The position numbers and the translations under genes are program-made. DNA of 64,000 nucleotides from Oryza sativa Japonica Group (Eukaryota; Streptophyta; Magnoliopsida; Poales; Poaceae), in assembly GCF_034140825.1 (NCBI RefSeq), contig NC_089043.1, forward strand, positions 24,080,001-24,144,000, written 5' to 3'. The first letter of the stretch is position 1; each line of letters begins with the position of its first letter. Shown in pieces: positions 12,401-23,059 of the stretch. Below the pieces are notes generated by a model. That model did no database searches and had not been told where the DNA came from. It was given only the letters and a program-made list of their open reading frames with translations.

Positions 12401-12489
12401 AAGCGAGTGAGGAGCACGTGGGGACACGGGACCCAGGCCCACCTGCCGGTGACAAGCTGATGCGTATAATGGGCCGGGAAATAATTGAG

Positions 12490-14137
12490 GGAATAAGTTC
12501 ATCGGCCGTCCCTCAACTTTACACCGAGATTTTTTAAAGTCCCTTAACCACAAAACCAGAAATCTCCACCCCTAAACTATACAAAACCGTTCACTCAAGG
12601 TCCCTAGGCAGTATATACGGGTGGTTTTACTGACGTGGCATCCTAGCCAGCAAAAAAAAATTAAAATTAATATGTGTGGCCCACATGTAAGTGAGACAAT
12701 GGTGTGGGTCTCACATTTCTTTGTTTTTTTTTCTTTTTCTCTTCTCTTCTCTCCGAGTTCTCTCGAGTCTCGAGCAAGCGCGGCGACCGGGGGGAGAGAG
12801 GTGGTCGGCGGCGGAGCGGGGACGGCGGCGGCGGAGAGGAAGAGAGAGGTGGTCGATGCGATGGCGGCGGCGGGAGCGGAAGAGAGATGGCGGTCGGCGC
12901 AACGGTGAGCTCGGCGGCGGAGATGTTCGAATGTGCTGGGTGCTCGACCACGGGCCCCGCCGCCGCCCGACGAGCGGCGCGCTCTCCCTGTCGACCCTCT
13001 CTCCCTCCCCAAGGCGATGGTGCTGCTCCGCTGCCGAAAGAGTTGCTGCCTCCACTGGATGAACTACCTTAGCCCCGACCTCAAGTGCAGCAACTTTCAT
13101 CGACGACGACTACGAGCTCACCATCAAGCTCCATGCCCTTCTCGGCAACAAGTAAGCAAAACAAATTTCAATGTGTTGTCATCTGCTCCGGTTAGCTCTT
13201 CTTGTGTTCTTGGTGCTGATTGATTGGTTCTGCAGGTGGAACAGCACATCAAGCGCAAGCTCATGAGCCAGGGCATCGATCCGCAGACGCATCAGCCGGT
13301 TAGCGCCGGGACCAGCGTTGCCGCGGCAAGCGAGCTGACCACGACGACCAGCACTGTTAGCTTCCCATCCCTGCGTGGGCGCCGGCGTGAGGGAGCTCGA
13401 GGAGGAAGGAGGGAAGGCTGGGAGGGGTCTTCCTCGAAGTCGTCGTCTCCGGCGGAGGTCGAGTCAGCGGCGGAGGTGAGCTTGAGCTCCGCGTCGAGGA
13501 GCACCGCGAAGTCATCGCTGCCGCTCGACGACGACGAGGAGGACGGCGACGGCGACTTGGCGGCGGGGCTTATGGCCGAGGGCAAAGGGTGTGCTTTGGT
13601 CGGTTGGGGTGGGCTGGATGCGCCTCCGTGCTCGCCCACCTCCGCTCCGCTGCCATGCTCGCCCTCCACCGCTCCACCCGCCGCCGCGCTCGCCCTCCGC
13701 TTCTCTGCCCGCGGTCGTGCTCGCGCTCCACTGCTCGGCCTGCCGCGCTTGCGCCCGCCGCCGCTCCGCTGGCGCTTGCCCTCTGCTGCGCCACCCGCAT
13801 CTGCGTGCGTTGCTCCGCCTGCCACCGGCCTCCCTCACTGAAGAAGAGAAATAGAGAAGAGAGAAAAGAGAAGAGAAGGAGAAGCGCGCCTGCCGCTGGC
13901 CTCTCTCACTAAAGAAGAGAAATAGAGAAGAGAGAAAAGAGAAGGAGAAGAAAAGAGAAGAAAAAAATTTTTTTGGCTAACTAGGATGCCACGTCAGCGA
14001 AACCACTCATATATACTGCCTAGGGACCTTGAGTGAACGGTTTTGTATAGTTTAGAGGTGAAGATTTCTGGTTTTGTGGTTAAGAGATCTCAAAAAATCT
14101 CGCTGTTAAGTTGAGGGATCTCCGGTGAACTTATTCC
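12490..14137. mobile_element. Pack-MULE (non-autonomous Mutator-like element) with captured gene pieces
   Basis: 1648 bp. Long terminal inverted repeats of about 170 bp (12490-12662 and 13965-14137) begin ggaataagttcatcgg and its near complement. A perfect 9-bp target duplication, ataattgag, lies at 12481-12489 and 14138-14146; that length is diagnostic of Mutator-like elements. The interior is strongly GC-rich and has no transposase. It holds a decayed R2R3-MYB fragment (13015-13320) and a second GC-rich piece (about 13340-13830) that reads best on the minus strand. Near 13828-13960 a purine-rich block (gaagaagagaaatagagaag) is repeated in tandem. Overlapping frames of 90-200 aa here are products of the GC bias. 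Confidence 0.9.
13015..13320 (+). pseudogene. Captured R2R3-MYB gene fragment inside the Pack-MULE
   Basis: The plus strand encodes [20 protein letters not shown], recognisably the end of R2 and start of R3 (intact families read [20 protein letters not shown]). After a one-base frame change it continues [19 protein letters not shown] retained intron follows (from TAAGCAAAAC at 13152 to TTCTGCAG at 13235; the donor has lost its first G). The next exon reads TGG-AAC-AGC then HIKRKLMSQGIDPQTHQPVS, the end of R3 and the conserved downstream motif. The stretch that should lie between (SLIAGRLPGRTDNEIKNYW) is missing, apparently deleted between two TGG codons. Fragment only; not a working MYB. Confidence 0.85.
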
Positions 14138-14425
14138 ATAATTGAGCTCCAAGTAAAATCTTGGGCCAACTGTCCAAATTGGGCTAGGCCTAATCTAGAG
14201 TTACTACTAGCCCAATATAAACTTACGGTTTCGGAATTTTTTGCGAGCTCGCATCTTAGATTTATGTATATCCATCAAAATTGACATTTTTCGTATGACT
14301 TTGACTTTCAACTAATGCAAAACTACCAAGAACTTTCGACATTACAAAAAATTAAAAAAATAACATGTTAGCTTTCATAATTTTGCTTAAATTAAATGGC
14401 TGTAAGGCTGTGAAATGAACTTTAT

Positions 14426-14570
14426 GGGGCTATTTACTTTGATGAAAAAAAACCTTACCAAAATTTAACATTACCAAAATTAGGCAGCAAACTAAATATA
14501 TCCACTTTTTTTTAGGTAACTTTACCAAAATTTGATAAGGCTGAAAATGGCATCAAAGTGATCAAGCCCT
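14426..14570. mobile_element. Small MITE-like inverted repeat near the RPL7A 3' end
   Basis: About 145 bp. Left gggctatttactttgatg and right catcaaagtgatcaagccct are imperfect inverted copies, with repeated ttaccaaaatt blocks inside. It lies about 250 bp downstream of the RPL7A stop codon. A related but poorer copy seems to sit at about 6615-6790 in the peroxidase intron. Confidence 0.5.
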
Positions 14571-14821
14571 ATGTTCAGGTTCAGCCAAGGCAAACAAACG
14601 AGTAGCAAAACACACAGCATAAACTGCGTAGAAACCAAACATTGTAAAGCTCTGATATCTTGCATAGTTTCCCAACATGGTCCGGTGAACAGAAAATATA
14701 TGAAACTAGACTTCAGAAAACCACAGCACTGTCGCATGGTGCTAACTGAGTTCCTCGTCAAAATCATTACACTGAAAAATGAAACTACAGGGCGAGCTCA
14801 ACGGCGGGGGGCGAATATAAT

Positions 14822-16733
14822 TTAGGTCATCCGCTGGGCGGCCTCCTTAGCGAGAAGCTTTTCCCTGGCCTTGGTCTTCGCCTGCGACTTGGAGCCCATG
14901 ACGCCGCCTCCCCACTTCTTCCTGACCTCGTCGAACTTGTCGTTGAAGTTCGCCTACAAAGTTATGGTTCACCGAGTTAGCAATGAGGCTAAAGAGCAGA
15001 GCACTGGATAACATGATGATCATGAATGAGAGAACAAGGGATGCCGTGGTTTCTTACCTTGATGGCCTCCAAGATCTTGCTGAACTCAAGCTTGTCCTCG
15101 TTCTTGACAGTGGTCAAGCACAGAACAGATGCAGTCTTCTTGTGAACAATCTGCATATGATCATTTGCGAAGGTTGAGCTCCGCTTTCTACTAGCATCTA
15201 TACTTTCAATAAGTACATTCAATTTGAGTATGGAGAGTCAGGAAATATACCGATCCAAGGCGAGCTTTGCCCTTAACGATGCAGTAAGGGACCTCCATCT
15301 TCCTACACAGGGCTGGAAGCCACACAACCAGCTCAATTGGATCAACATCATGAGCGATGACAACCAGCTGGGCCTTGCTCTGCGCGAGAAGCATTCAAAT
15401 TATCAGTAAAGTGCTTGATTATATGTTCCCATGAATAAGTCTCCTTGATGAGTGACTAACAAAGAAATGAACACATTAACAAGCTCCTGTACCTGCTCAA
15501 TGAGGTAAGTCACGTGGTTAAGACCATACTTCACAACAATTGGCTTCTTGGCCTCAACGGTTTTCCCTTCAGCCTCAGCCTGGGCCCTCTTCAAAAGCCT
15601 CTCCTTCTTGGCAGCCTTGTCCTCAGGGCGGTACTTGAGAAGCATCTTAAACAGGTTGGTTGCTGCAAATAAAGATTTACATCAGATATTTTTTATGCCA
15701 TTAATTCCTCAACACAAATTAACAATTTAACAGATGAGTTTCCTTGCTTCATTTTTGAAATGGTAACAACTAAGAAATTGATAACACGATCCTACATAAC
15801 AATGGTGTTGAAGAGACAGCGTTGAGTCTAATCATAGTGATAAACAAACAGAAACATGATAAAAACTGACAACCACCATATACTGCAGCAAAACTTCAAT
15901 AGTCTGCTTTAGCAATTTTCCATTCTTAAAAGCACCACTTTTGACACAGGGTTAACATTCTATCCTAGAATAAAATTTGGACAGAGAGCTACCATGCCAA
16001 CAAGAATACCGACACAGCCAGCATTAATTTGAGATAACTATGTTCGACTAGAACACCCAAAAGGTCATCATAAACTGAAGACACATTCATCAGCTAGTCA
16101 CTACAATTACAAACCTAACAAGGAAATGACATTTGTAACACCTAACCAGTTCGGCCAATTAGCGTTCCAGGTGCAATCCGACATGATGAACGAACTGAGA
16201 TGTAGATATATACCGAGGTTCTTGTCGAGGGTGCGGGTGAACTGGTTGAGCGCCGGGGGAACCTTGAGGCGCTGCTTGAGGATGCGGCGCTGGCGCTGGA
16301 TGCGCACCACCTTGGGCCACTTCACGAACCTGTGCAGATCCTTCTTGGGTGGCAGCGCGCCGCCGATGCCGAACTGCTTCGGCCTCTTCTCGAACAGCGG
16401 GTTGGTCACCTTCTCCTGCAAGAACCACCAAGCAAAACATCCAAGTAAATCACAAGCCCCCCAACAACGAAACAACGTAGATTTCGAGCAGAGAGACGGC
16501 GAGCATTACCGTCTTCTTCTTCGCCGGCACCGGCGCCCTGCCGCCTCGCTTCGGTGCCTGCAAGATTCGCCATCCAAAATCTTACTTAGAGCATCCCAAT
16601 ATTCACACACAAAATACAAAGCTACAAATCGACGCTGCAACTGAAGAAAAAAAAAATCTAAGCCGGCGGATCGCAAGATCCACGGGAAGAGAACCGCGGG
16701 GGGCAACTGGCACCGGAGACGGGAGCTTACCAT
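14822..16733 (-). CDS. RPL7A: 60S ribosomal protein L7a (eL8), 258 aa, seven exons
   Basis: Structural protein of the large cytosolic ribosomal subunit that binds rRNA through an L7Ae/L30e/S12e/Gadd45 fold. Exons on the minus strand: 16733-16731 (only the ATG), 16557-16510, 16415-16214, 15662-15493, 15379-15251, 15150-15058 and 14953-14822. All introns are GT-AG and the sum is exactly 259 codons. N-terminus [20 protein letters not shown]; basic region [19 protein letters not shown] (about residues 49-67); L7Ae core from about 120 with [21 protein letters not shown]-terminus [13 protein letters not shown]. Length and sequence fit the plant family without gaps. From memory rice has L7a genes on chromosomes 8 and 9, and this position suits the second (L7a-2, Os09g0507800). 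The coding part of exon 1 is only three bases. Confidence 0.97.
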
Positions 16734-17107
16734 TTCGCCGGAGGCGAGGGTGGAGCTCTCGGGAGGCGGCGAGGCGGGCGGCGGAGGAGGAGGAGGAAGA
16801 AGGCGGCGACTGGTGGTGCGAGGAGGAGGTGGTGGTTTTATAAAGCAATCGTCGGGGAGACGTGGACGCTTCGTGAGCGTCGGATGCGGCGTGGGGGGAG
16901 GAGGTGGGCTGTATCCGCCGTCCGTTGCCAGGATTAGGGTTTAGGAGGCGTCACTTGGGCCGTGGGCCTCGCGAATGGAGTGTGAGGTGGTGGTATCTAC
17001 TGGGCCGGGCCGTAATTGATTGTGAGTCCAGCCCATTTGTTTGGTACTTTTCCACGTAGACCCCTCGTGTACTTTGATATTGCGTGTTTGCCCTTCCGGT
17101 AAACCCA
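16734..17107. promoter_or_regulatory. GC-rich, possibly bidirectional promoter between RPL7A and a plus-strand transcript candidate
   Basis: About 370 bp separate the RPL7A start codon from a plus-strand ATG at 17108. The part next to RPL7A (16740-16800) is GGA/GGC-rich leader. TTAGGGTTTAGG near 16932 resembles the telo-box found upstream of many plant ribosomal protein genes (AAACCCTAA on the RPL7A strand). The telo-box is known biology; its action here is inferred. Confidence 0.45.
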
Positions 17108-20100
17108 ATGGCGACGGCGGCGGAGCGAGGCGGCGACGGCGAGCCGCCGGGGAGAGCGATTCGCAGTCTTCCACCGCGCGGGGATTCCCAGGTGAATCTC
17201 CCTCGCTCTGTTCGTTCTCTTCGCAGATCTCAAGTCATCAACAACTAGCCTTCCATACTCGTGCTCTGTGTACTGGTAGGATCATAGCGCGCTAGTATTC
17301 ATGCGATGCGATTTTTGTGCGGTTTGCTTGGGGATTCCGACAGTTATGTCTTGCGATGCATTGCATCTCCCCTGGTGGTCAGTAGGATTACTTGGTTTCG
17401 GGGAGAAACTGTAATCGCCTGGTTTTTATTGCAAGTTGTAGATTGGGACTTTGGGAATGGAGGTTCCAGTAAATATTGGTATTTTTACCTATTTTCAAAG
17501 TTTGTTGAGGCAATCGTCCAAAATTCTGAATAAAGTTCTATGCCTGGGAACCTGTCAGGGACTATTGAATTTAGAGCTTGATCAAATATCTTCCTATGGG
17601 CCTCACTGAGTCACTGTTTCTTTTTTCTCGAACGCGCAAAAGAATTGCACGTCAATATATCAGAAGAATAGAATGTTTGTTACATGACGCAATCAGTCAG
17701 ACCGACTTATACCAAGAAAGGGGAGAAAAAAGACTAAAATAAAGAAGAGACAAAAGACTACTGTGACGGCTACACACAACTCCAAATAGCTTGGAGGGGG
17801 CAGAGCCACTACCTTCCCAGGAGAACCCCAAAATTAGCGATACCAGCTAAAGACCAAAGGTGGCCCTCAGAGAGGATGGACTCAAGGACCTCCGAGACCG
17901 ATGACAATGCAGAGTCGAAAACTCTGGAGTTCCGCTCTTTCCACAGTTGCCAAGAGACTAGGAGGACCATAGAATCGAAACTGGCCCGGAGATGCCCCGG
18001 CAAGCAAACCCTAGAAGAAGGCCACCAATCTTGGAGACAGCTACCCCAGAGAGCAGAGAGGCAGTCCAACCAAGAGGCGACAGCACACGGAGCCAAACTT
18101 GCAGAGCGAACACGCAATCGAGGAGGATGTGGTTCGCTGTCTCAAGCTCTTGACCGCAGAAGGGGCAGGCCGAATGACTATCCAAGCTGCGCTTTAGGAG
18201 GAGGTCGGCCATCCAGCAGCGCCGCTAAAATGCAAACCAGAGGAAGAACTTGCATTTAGCAGGGCCCTTCGCGTGCCAGAGAAGATCGGCACAGGCAAAG
18301 GAGTGCTGGCCAAAAAAGAAGGCCTGGTACGCTGAACGCGCAGAGTAGCGCTGGTCGCTCGTCCAACGCCAAACAAGACGGTCTCTGACACCCGGCAAGA
18401 GCTGAATTCGGAGCGCAGCATCCCAGATAAGAAGAAACTGGGAGATGACAGGGACAGTGAGGGCCCCGCGGATGTCCGAAACCCAGGAGTTGTTCGCCAG
18501 ACCAGAAGCAACCGTGCGCGAACGGAGGCGCTGTGGCACAGCGAAGAGGAGGTCAGGAGCCAAGGAGGCCACTGAGTGGCCTCCATCAATCCAATGGTCA
18601 GTCCAGAAGAGCATAGATTCACCATCCTCCGGCACGAAGAAGGTGGACGCCTCGAACATGTCGGAGACAGACTGCTCGACCGGGGCCTTCAAGCCATCCC
18701 AATAGGGATGCCCGGAACGCTGAAGCCAAAGCCAGCGAACGCGCAAGGCGAACCCTGCCAACCTGAGGTTAGGAATTCCTAACCCACCGAAGGCCTTAGG
18801 ACGACAGACATTCGTCCAGGACACCCGGCACTATCCCCCATGAACCGAATCTGTACCTGTCCACAAGAAGGCGCGTCGCTTCTTGTCAATGGCCTTAACA
18901 ACCCAGGCAGGAAGGCCGATTGCCATAGACACATGGACTGGAATGGAGGAGAGAACAGACTGGACCAACATGGAGCGACCAGCAAGAGTAGTGAGACGCC
19001 CCTTCCAAGGTGGTAGGCGATGAGCGACCCTGTCCACCAGTGGCTGAAGAGCCGCCTTCGGCAACTTGCGAACGGACAGCGGAATGCCGAGGTAGGTGCA
19101 AGGAAAATCAGAAATCGAGCAGGGGAAGCAAGAGTGAACCAGCTCCAGGTCCTCATCCGAGGAGCGGATCGGAGTAATCGAGCATTTGGCAAAATTGGTG
19201 CGCAACCCGGATGCCGCACCAAAGACCGAGAGAATGCCCTGGATGAACTCGAGATCCTGCCGAACCGGGGAGAGGAAGAGGACCAAGTCATCAGCGTAGA
19301 GGGAGGCGCGGTGTCGCAAAGCGCGATCATTAAGCGGAAGGAACCCGCCCGAATCAGAGGCTTTACGAAGCATCGCATTGAGCACTTCCATGACTAGAAT
19401 GAAAAGCATAGGAGAAAGAGGGTCTCCTTGCCGAAGACCCCTCCGGTGAAGGAAGCGCGGACCCGGCACCCCATTGATCAGCACCCGGGAAGAGGAGGCG
19501 CTAATAATGAGGGAGATCCAATCACGCCAGCATTGACTGAACCCTAGATGGGCAAGCACCTCAAGCAAGAACGGCCAGCTGACCGTGTCAAAAGCCTTCG
19601 CAATGTCCACCTTGAGAAGAAGGCGGGGAGTGCGTCTGGCATGGAGAGCCCTTGCCGCGAGCTGGACATAGCGAAAGTTGTCATGAAGAGATCGGCCTTT
19701 GACGAAGGCACTCTGATTGGCCTCCACAAGCCCGTCGAGGAGAGGAGAAAGACGGGAGGCCAAAATCTTAGAGAACAACTTCCCAAAGCTGTGAATGAGG
19801 CTAATCGGACGGAAATCTTGAACGTCAACGGCCTCATCTTTCTTAGGAAGGAGAGAGATGAGGGCATCATTGAGGGAGGAGAAACCCTGGCCGTAAGCCA
19901 AGAAGAGGGAGTTGAGAGCCGCCAAAACCACTGACTTGATCACTGGCTAGCAAGTCTTGTAGAACCGACCCGTGAACCCATCGGGACCAAGCGCCTTGTC
20001 AGAAGGCAAAGACTTAACCACCGCCCACACCTCCTGAAGGGGCCGTCCAGCTCCCCAAGCTGCGCCGGACAGAGGCCGAGGGAGTGGAGATCAAGAGCGA

Positions 20101-20798
20101 GCTCGCGCTCAACGCACGTCCCCATGATGGCGCCAAAGTGAGAAGAGGCGAGCTCTTGAAGCTCATCATGGGTGACGGCAAGCTAGTCCCCGTCTCTAAG
20201 ACGTGAGATGAAGTTCTTCCGTCTTCGGGCTCTGGCGTGAAGGTGGAAAAACTTGGTGTTGGCGTCACCCTCCTTGAGCCAAAGCAGACGCGAACGCTGA
20301 CGGGCGATGGTGCGCTCAAGAGAGGCAAGCCCAAGGGACTTCAACTTTAGGTCTCGTTGCAACCAGGTCTCCAGGGGGGAGAGAGACCGGTTCTCCTGCG
20401 CGACATCGAGACGGAAGATGAGCTCCTTCGCCATCTGCAGCTGGAGGCGGACGCTACCGACGTGACGATCACTCCAGCTCTGAAGGCGCTTAGCCGTGTT
20501 AGAGAAACACCAGGCAAGCGCGGGGAGGGGGGGAAGGTTAGCAGGAGGTTGCCAGGCGTCCTGCACAACTTGGAGGAATCCCTCAAACTTAGGCCAAAAG
20601 GCCTCAAAGCGAAAGCGCTGCGCCCTTGGCGAGTCAACGCAGGAATGAAGAAGGAGAGCACAGTGGTCAGAGGCAACAGAGGAGGCCGCCTGAAGGAGGT
20701 TGAGAGTCACTGTTTCTCAATGAGTATTGAATAAGTGAACTCAGTTTCAGGAGTTGCAAGGGTGTGTACTTTGTGTTTCTTCACCAGAACTTCTGTAA
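17108..20798 (+). CDS. Weak candidate: two-exon small protein (43 aa) split by the LINE
   Basis: Exon 1 (17108-17191) encodes MATAAERGGDGEPPGRAIRS and eight more residues and ends CCCAG followed by GTGAATC, a good donor. If spliced to the acceptor TCAGTTTCAG at 20741-20750, exon 2 (20751-20798) continues in phase as ELQGCVLCVSSPELL and stops. The 3.1-kb LINE would then lie wholly in the intron. No known family is recognised and 43 aa is short; a non-coding transcript or another acceptor is just as possible. Confidence 0.2.
17622..20703 (-). mobile_element. 5'-truncated L1-type LINE, about 3.1 kb
   Basis: A perfect 14-bp target duplication, gagtcactgtttct, flanks it (17608-17621 and 20704-20717). 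The 3' end, at the low-coordinate side, is a short A tract on the minus strand. Reading 5' to 3' on the minus strand: the end of the endonuclease domain (SDHCALLL, from about 20670), then a linker (SLERTIARQRSRLLWLKEGD). The reverse transcriptase follows (19943-18831) with DFRPISLIHSFGK, LLKVDIAKAFDTVSW, GLRQGDPLSPMLFIL and the catalytic YADD. Then come FGGLGIPNLRLAGFALRVRW and the C-terminal zinc-binding region (CPFCGQELETANHILLDC). The frame is broken at a stop between the linker and the RT, and changes frame after about 18831, so the copy is dead. The N-terminal ORF1 and most of the endonuclease are absent. Confidence 0.93.
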
Positions 20799-22463
20799 TT
20801 GCGATATCTTTGTAGAGCAGAAACCACGCAACCGCAGTCTTGGTATGCCTAATCTGAATTACTGCACATGCTTTAAAAGTATGCGACCATGTAACTGCAT
20901 TCTTCTTGTAATTTGGTTACAAATTGACGGCTTCAGAATCCATATTCTGAAGACATTCTAGTGGTGAGGCAAGTATTGAAAACCAGGACTCTATGAATTT
21001 GAGGTAAAGATCCAAAAAACTCATCTAAAGAGTGAATATTTTACCCACACCTTGCTTAAGATCACATACATGACACAACCAGCAGCCTGTTTGATTTGCC
21101 AGATTTTGTTATGCCAGATTGTATAATTTTCACAACCATTTTCGCCTCCAATCGAGTATAAGAAAAAAACTTCTCGCCTCCAACACTTGTTCTTTGAAAG
21201 GTCAGCCCGTTTCATGTAACAAGACATTTTCTTCTTGCTGCTTGATTTTATTTACCGAGTCTTAGACTGAGTTGTAGCTTTTCGGATGATACTAGGGCTA
21301 GCGAAACAATGTGGCCCCTGTCATTTGACTCTACAGATGTCAAAAGTACAGGGAACCTAGCCATTTTAAATTCTATGCTGTTGTTTTCGTTATCCAAGTT
21401 AACACTGAAACATTAGTTGTGCCCAGGCTTTTTTCCTTTTAGGGACATCAGTTTGCTGCTTTCGTGGTTGGCTGTTTGCCCTTTTCAACAGTTTAATGTC
21501 GTTTTGTAACCTGAACTCTCTCTTTTCTTCTTAATACAATTCGGTTGGTTGATTTTCGGCCGACCCAGCAAAAAAGAAAAGTTAATCATTAACTGCATAT
21601 CATATTACATTGAAATTTTCAGATTTGGATTTTTTGACAAAATGTCCCTCAAGTGCTGCTGAAAATAACAGCATAGGTGCTGCCTCAGTAGATGTTAATT
21701 GCTGAATACTTGTAGTCCCTTATGTTGATTCAACCTTCTAGCAAGCCAAGCAAAGCACCAGGAGGTATGTGCAGTGATTCACTAGATTTTTTTTCCTTTT
21801 TTTGAATTCAATCTTCTGTACATGCTGGTTAGTACTGGTTCTTTGTCCATTGTTGACCCATTTTTCCACTCGTCACCGTGTTTCTGCTGTGTTGCTTGCT
21901 AATTGCTATCTTGACTTATTATTTGGTTTTTGAAGCATTGAGTCTTTTTAATATTATATGTATTGAATAGTAGACTTAAAGAAGCTTGGTATAAAAAAAT
22001 AATGAATACATGCATGACAATTGACAAGTGAACTGCAGGAGGCCAAAAACTACAAACTTATCAATGTGAGATGCATTCAAATATGCAACCTATTTATAAT
22101 TCTAAGCATCATTCCACCATAAAACATTCCAAGTTAGGGAGATTTGTATCATAAACATTCAAAGCTTGGGAAATCTGTATCATAAATATCCAAAGCTAGG
22201 GAATTTGAATATATAACATTTGCATCAACTGATCAACAGTTACTGCGACCTAAGAGATACACATATCTTCTGTGAATATGAGCTCAACAAAAGAAAAACT
22301 CAAGCCCAAGATCTGATCAACTACTAGTACTAAGCACTAACCTCTTGTTGCAATATTCATGATTTGCAGATACATTAATTGATTTAGGTGGATTTATCAT
22401 CAGAGCCACAAGCTCAAGATAAGTCGATGGACAAGAAACACTCCACTGCATGTCTGCACCGTC
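20799..22463. other. Gene-free stretch between the LINE and the SAUR gene
   Basis: AT-rich with no supported coding region. Three short similar phrases near 22110-22220 (variants of cattccaagttagggagatttgtatcata) form a minor direct repeat with a period of about 35-40 bp. Part of the sequence next to 22463 is the likely SAUR 3' UTR. Confidence 0.4.
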
Positions 22464-22880
22464 CTACGACCGGCCGGCGAGGGCAGGCCGGCCGCCGGGG
22501 ACGAGCAGCCGGTAGGCGGAGTGCCCTCTGGCGGCGAGGCCGCACCTCCTCGCCGCCACGTCGCCGGCGGCCGCCGTCTCCTCCTCCTCCTCCTCGATCT
22601 GCTCCAGCACCCTGGCGAACACGGCGGCGTCGCACGGCAGCTGCAGCGGCCCCGCCGCCGCGTACCCGAACGCCTCCTCGGCCTCCTCCAGCAGCGGCCG
22701 GAACAGCGGGTGGTTCACGCTCGCCGTCCGGACGACGAACCGCTGCCGCGCCGCGCCGACGTACACCGAGAGGCACCCCTCCGCCGGCCTCCTCCACGCC
22801 GGCGGCCGGCACCGGTCCAGCGTCTTCATGATCAGGCCCCTCCGCCCTCTCTCCGCCATTGCCAGCTTCTTCTCGGCCAT
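22464..22880 (-). CDS. SAUR-like auxin-responsive protein (138 aa), intronless
   Basis: SAUR proteins are small auxin-induced regulators of cell expansion, many of which inhibit PP2C.D phosphatases at the plasma membrane. The chosen start gives MAEKKLAMAERGRRGLIMKT; an in-frame ATG 24 bases upstream (MYTYVSVG) is possible but unlike the family. The core SAUR domain is about residues 34-95: EGCLSVYVGAARQRFVVRTA, then NHPLFRPLLEEAEEAFGY, then a leucine/proline segment and FARVLEQIEEEEEE. The C-terminus is rich in A, G and R. No intron, as usual for SAURs. It stands alone rather than in a SAUR cluster. Confidence 0.88.
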   Translation of the reverse strand: MAEKKLAMAERGRRGLIMKTLDRCRPPAWRRPAEGCLSVYVGAARQRFVVRTASVNHPLFRPLLEEAEEAFGYAAAGPLQLPCDAAVFARVLEQIEEEEEETAAAGDVAARRCGLAARGHSAYRLLVPGGRPALAGRS

Positions 22881-23042
22881 GCCCACGCTCACGTACGTAT
22901 ACAACAGCTTCCTCTTTTTAGTTAGCTAGTGATTACAAAGTTGCAAATGCTCCTTCTAATGGTGGCACATCGACAACTTGTTTACACATTTAGTGAAAGG
23001 ATTAAGCAAGAACATGTGGGAAGGTGAAAGGAGAGGTGGTGA

Positions 23043-23056
23043 ATGATATATATAGA
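23043..23056 (-). promoter_or_regulatory. Probable TATA box of the SAUR gene
   Basis: On the minus strand the sequence reads CTATATATATCAT, about 165-175 bp upstream of the SAUR start codon. Position and sequence suit a core promoter. The start site itself is not visible. Confidence 0.5.
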
Positions 23057-23059
23057 TGG

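Noticed and set aside
13224-13841. Long open frames on both strands (up to 205 aa) as genes
   Set aside because: They lie inside the Pack-MULE, are low-complexity and GC-driven, overlap on both strands, and the MYB portion is broken.
18831-19943. 370-aa reverse transcriptase frame as a host gene
   Set aside because: It is the ORF2 core of a truncated LINE with target duplications at both ends.
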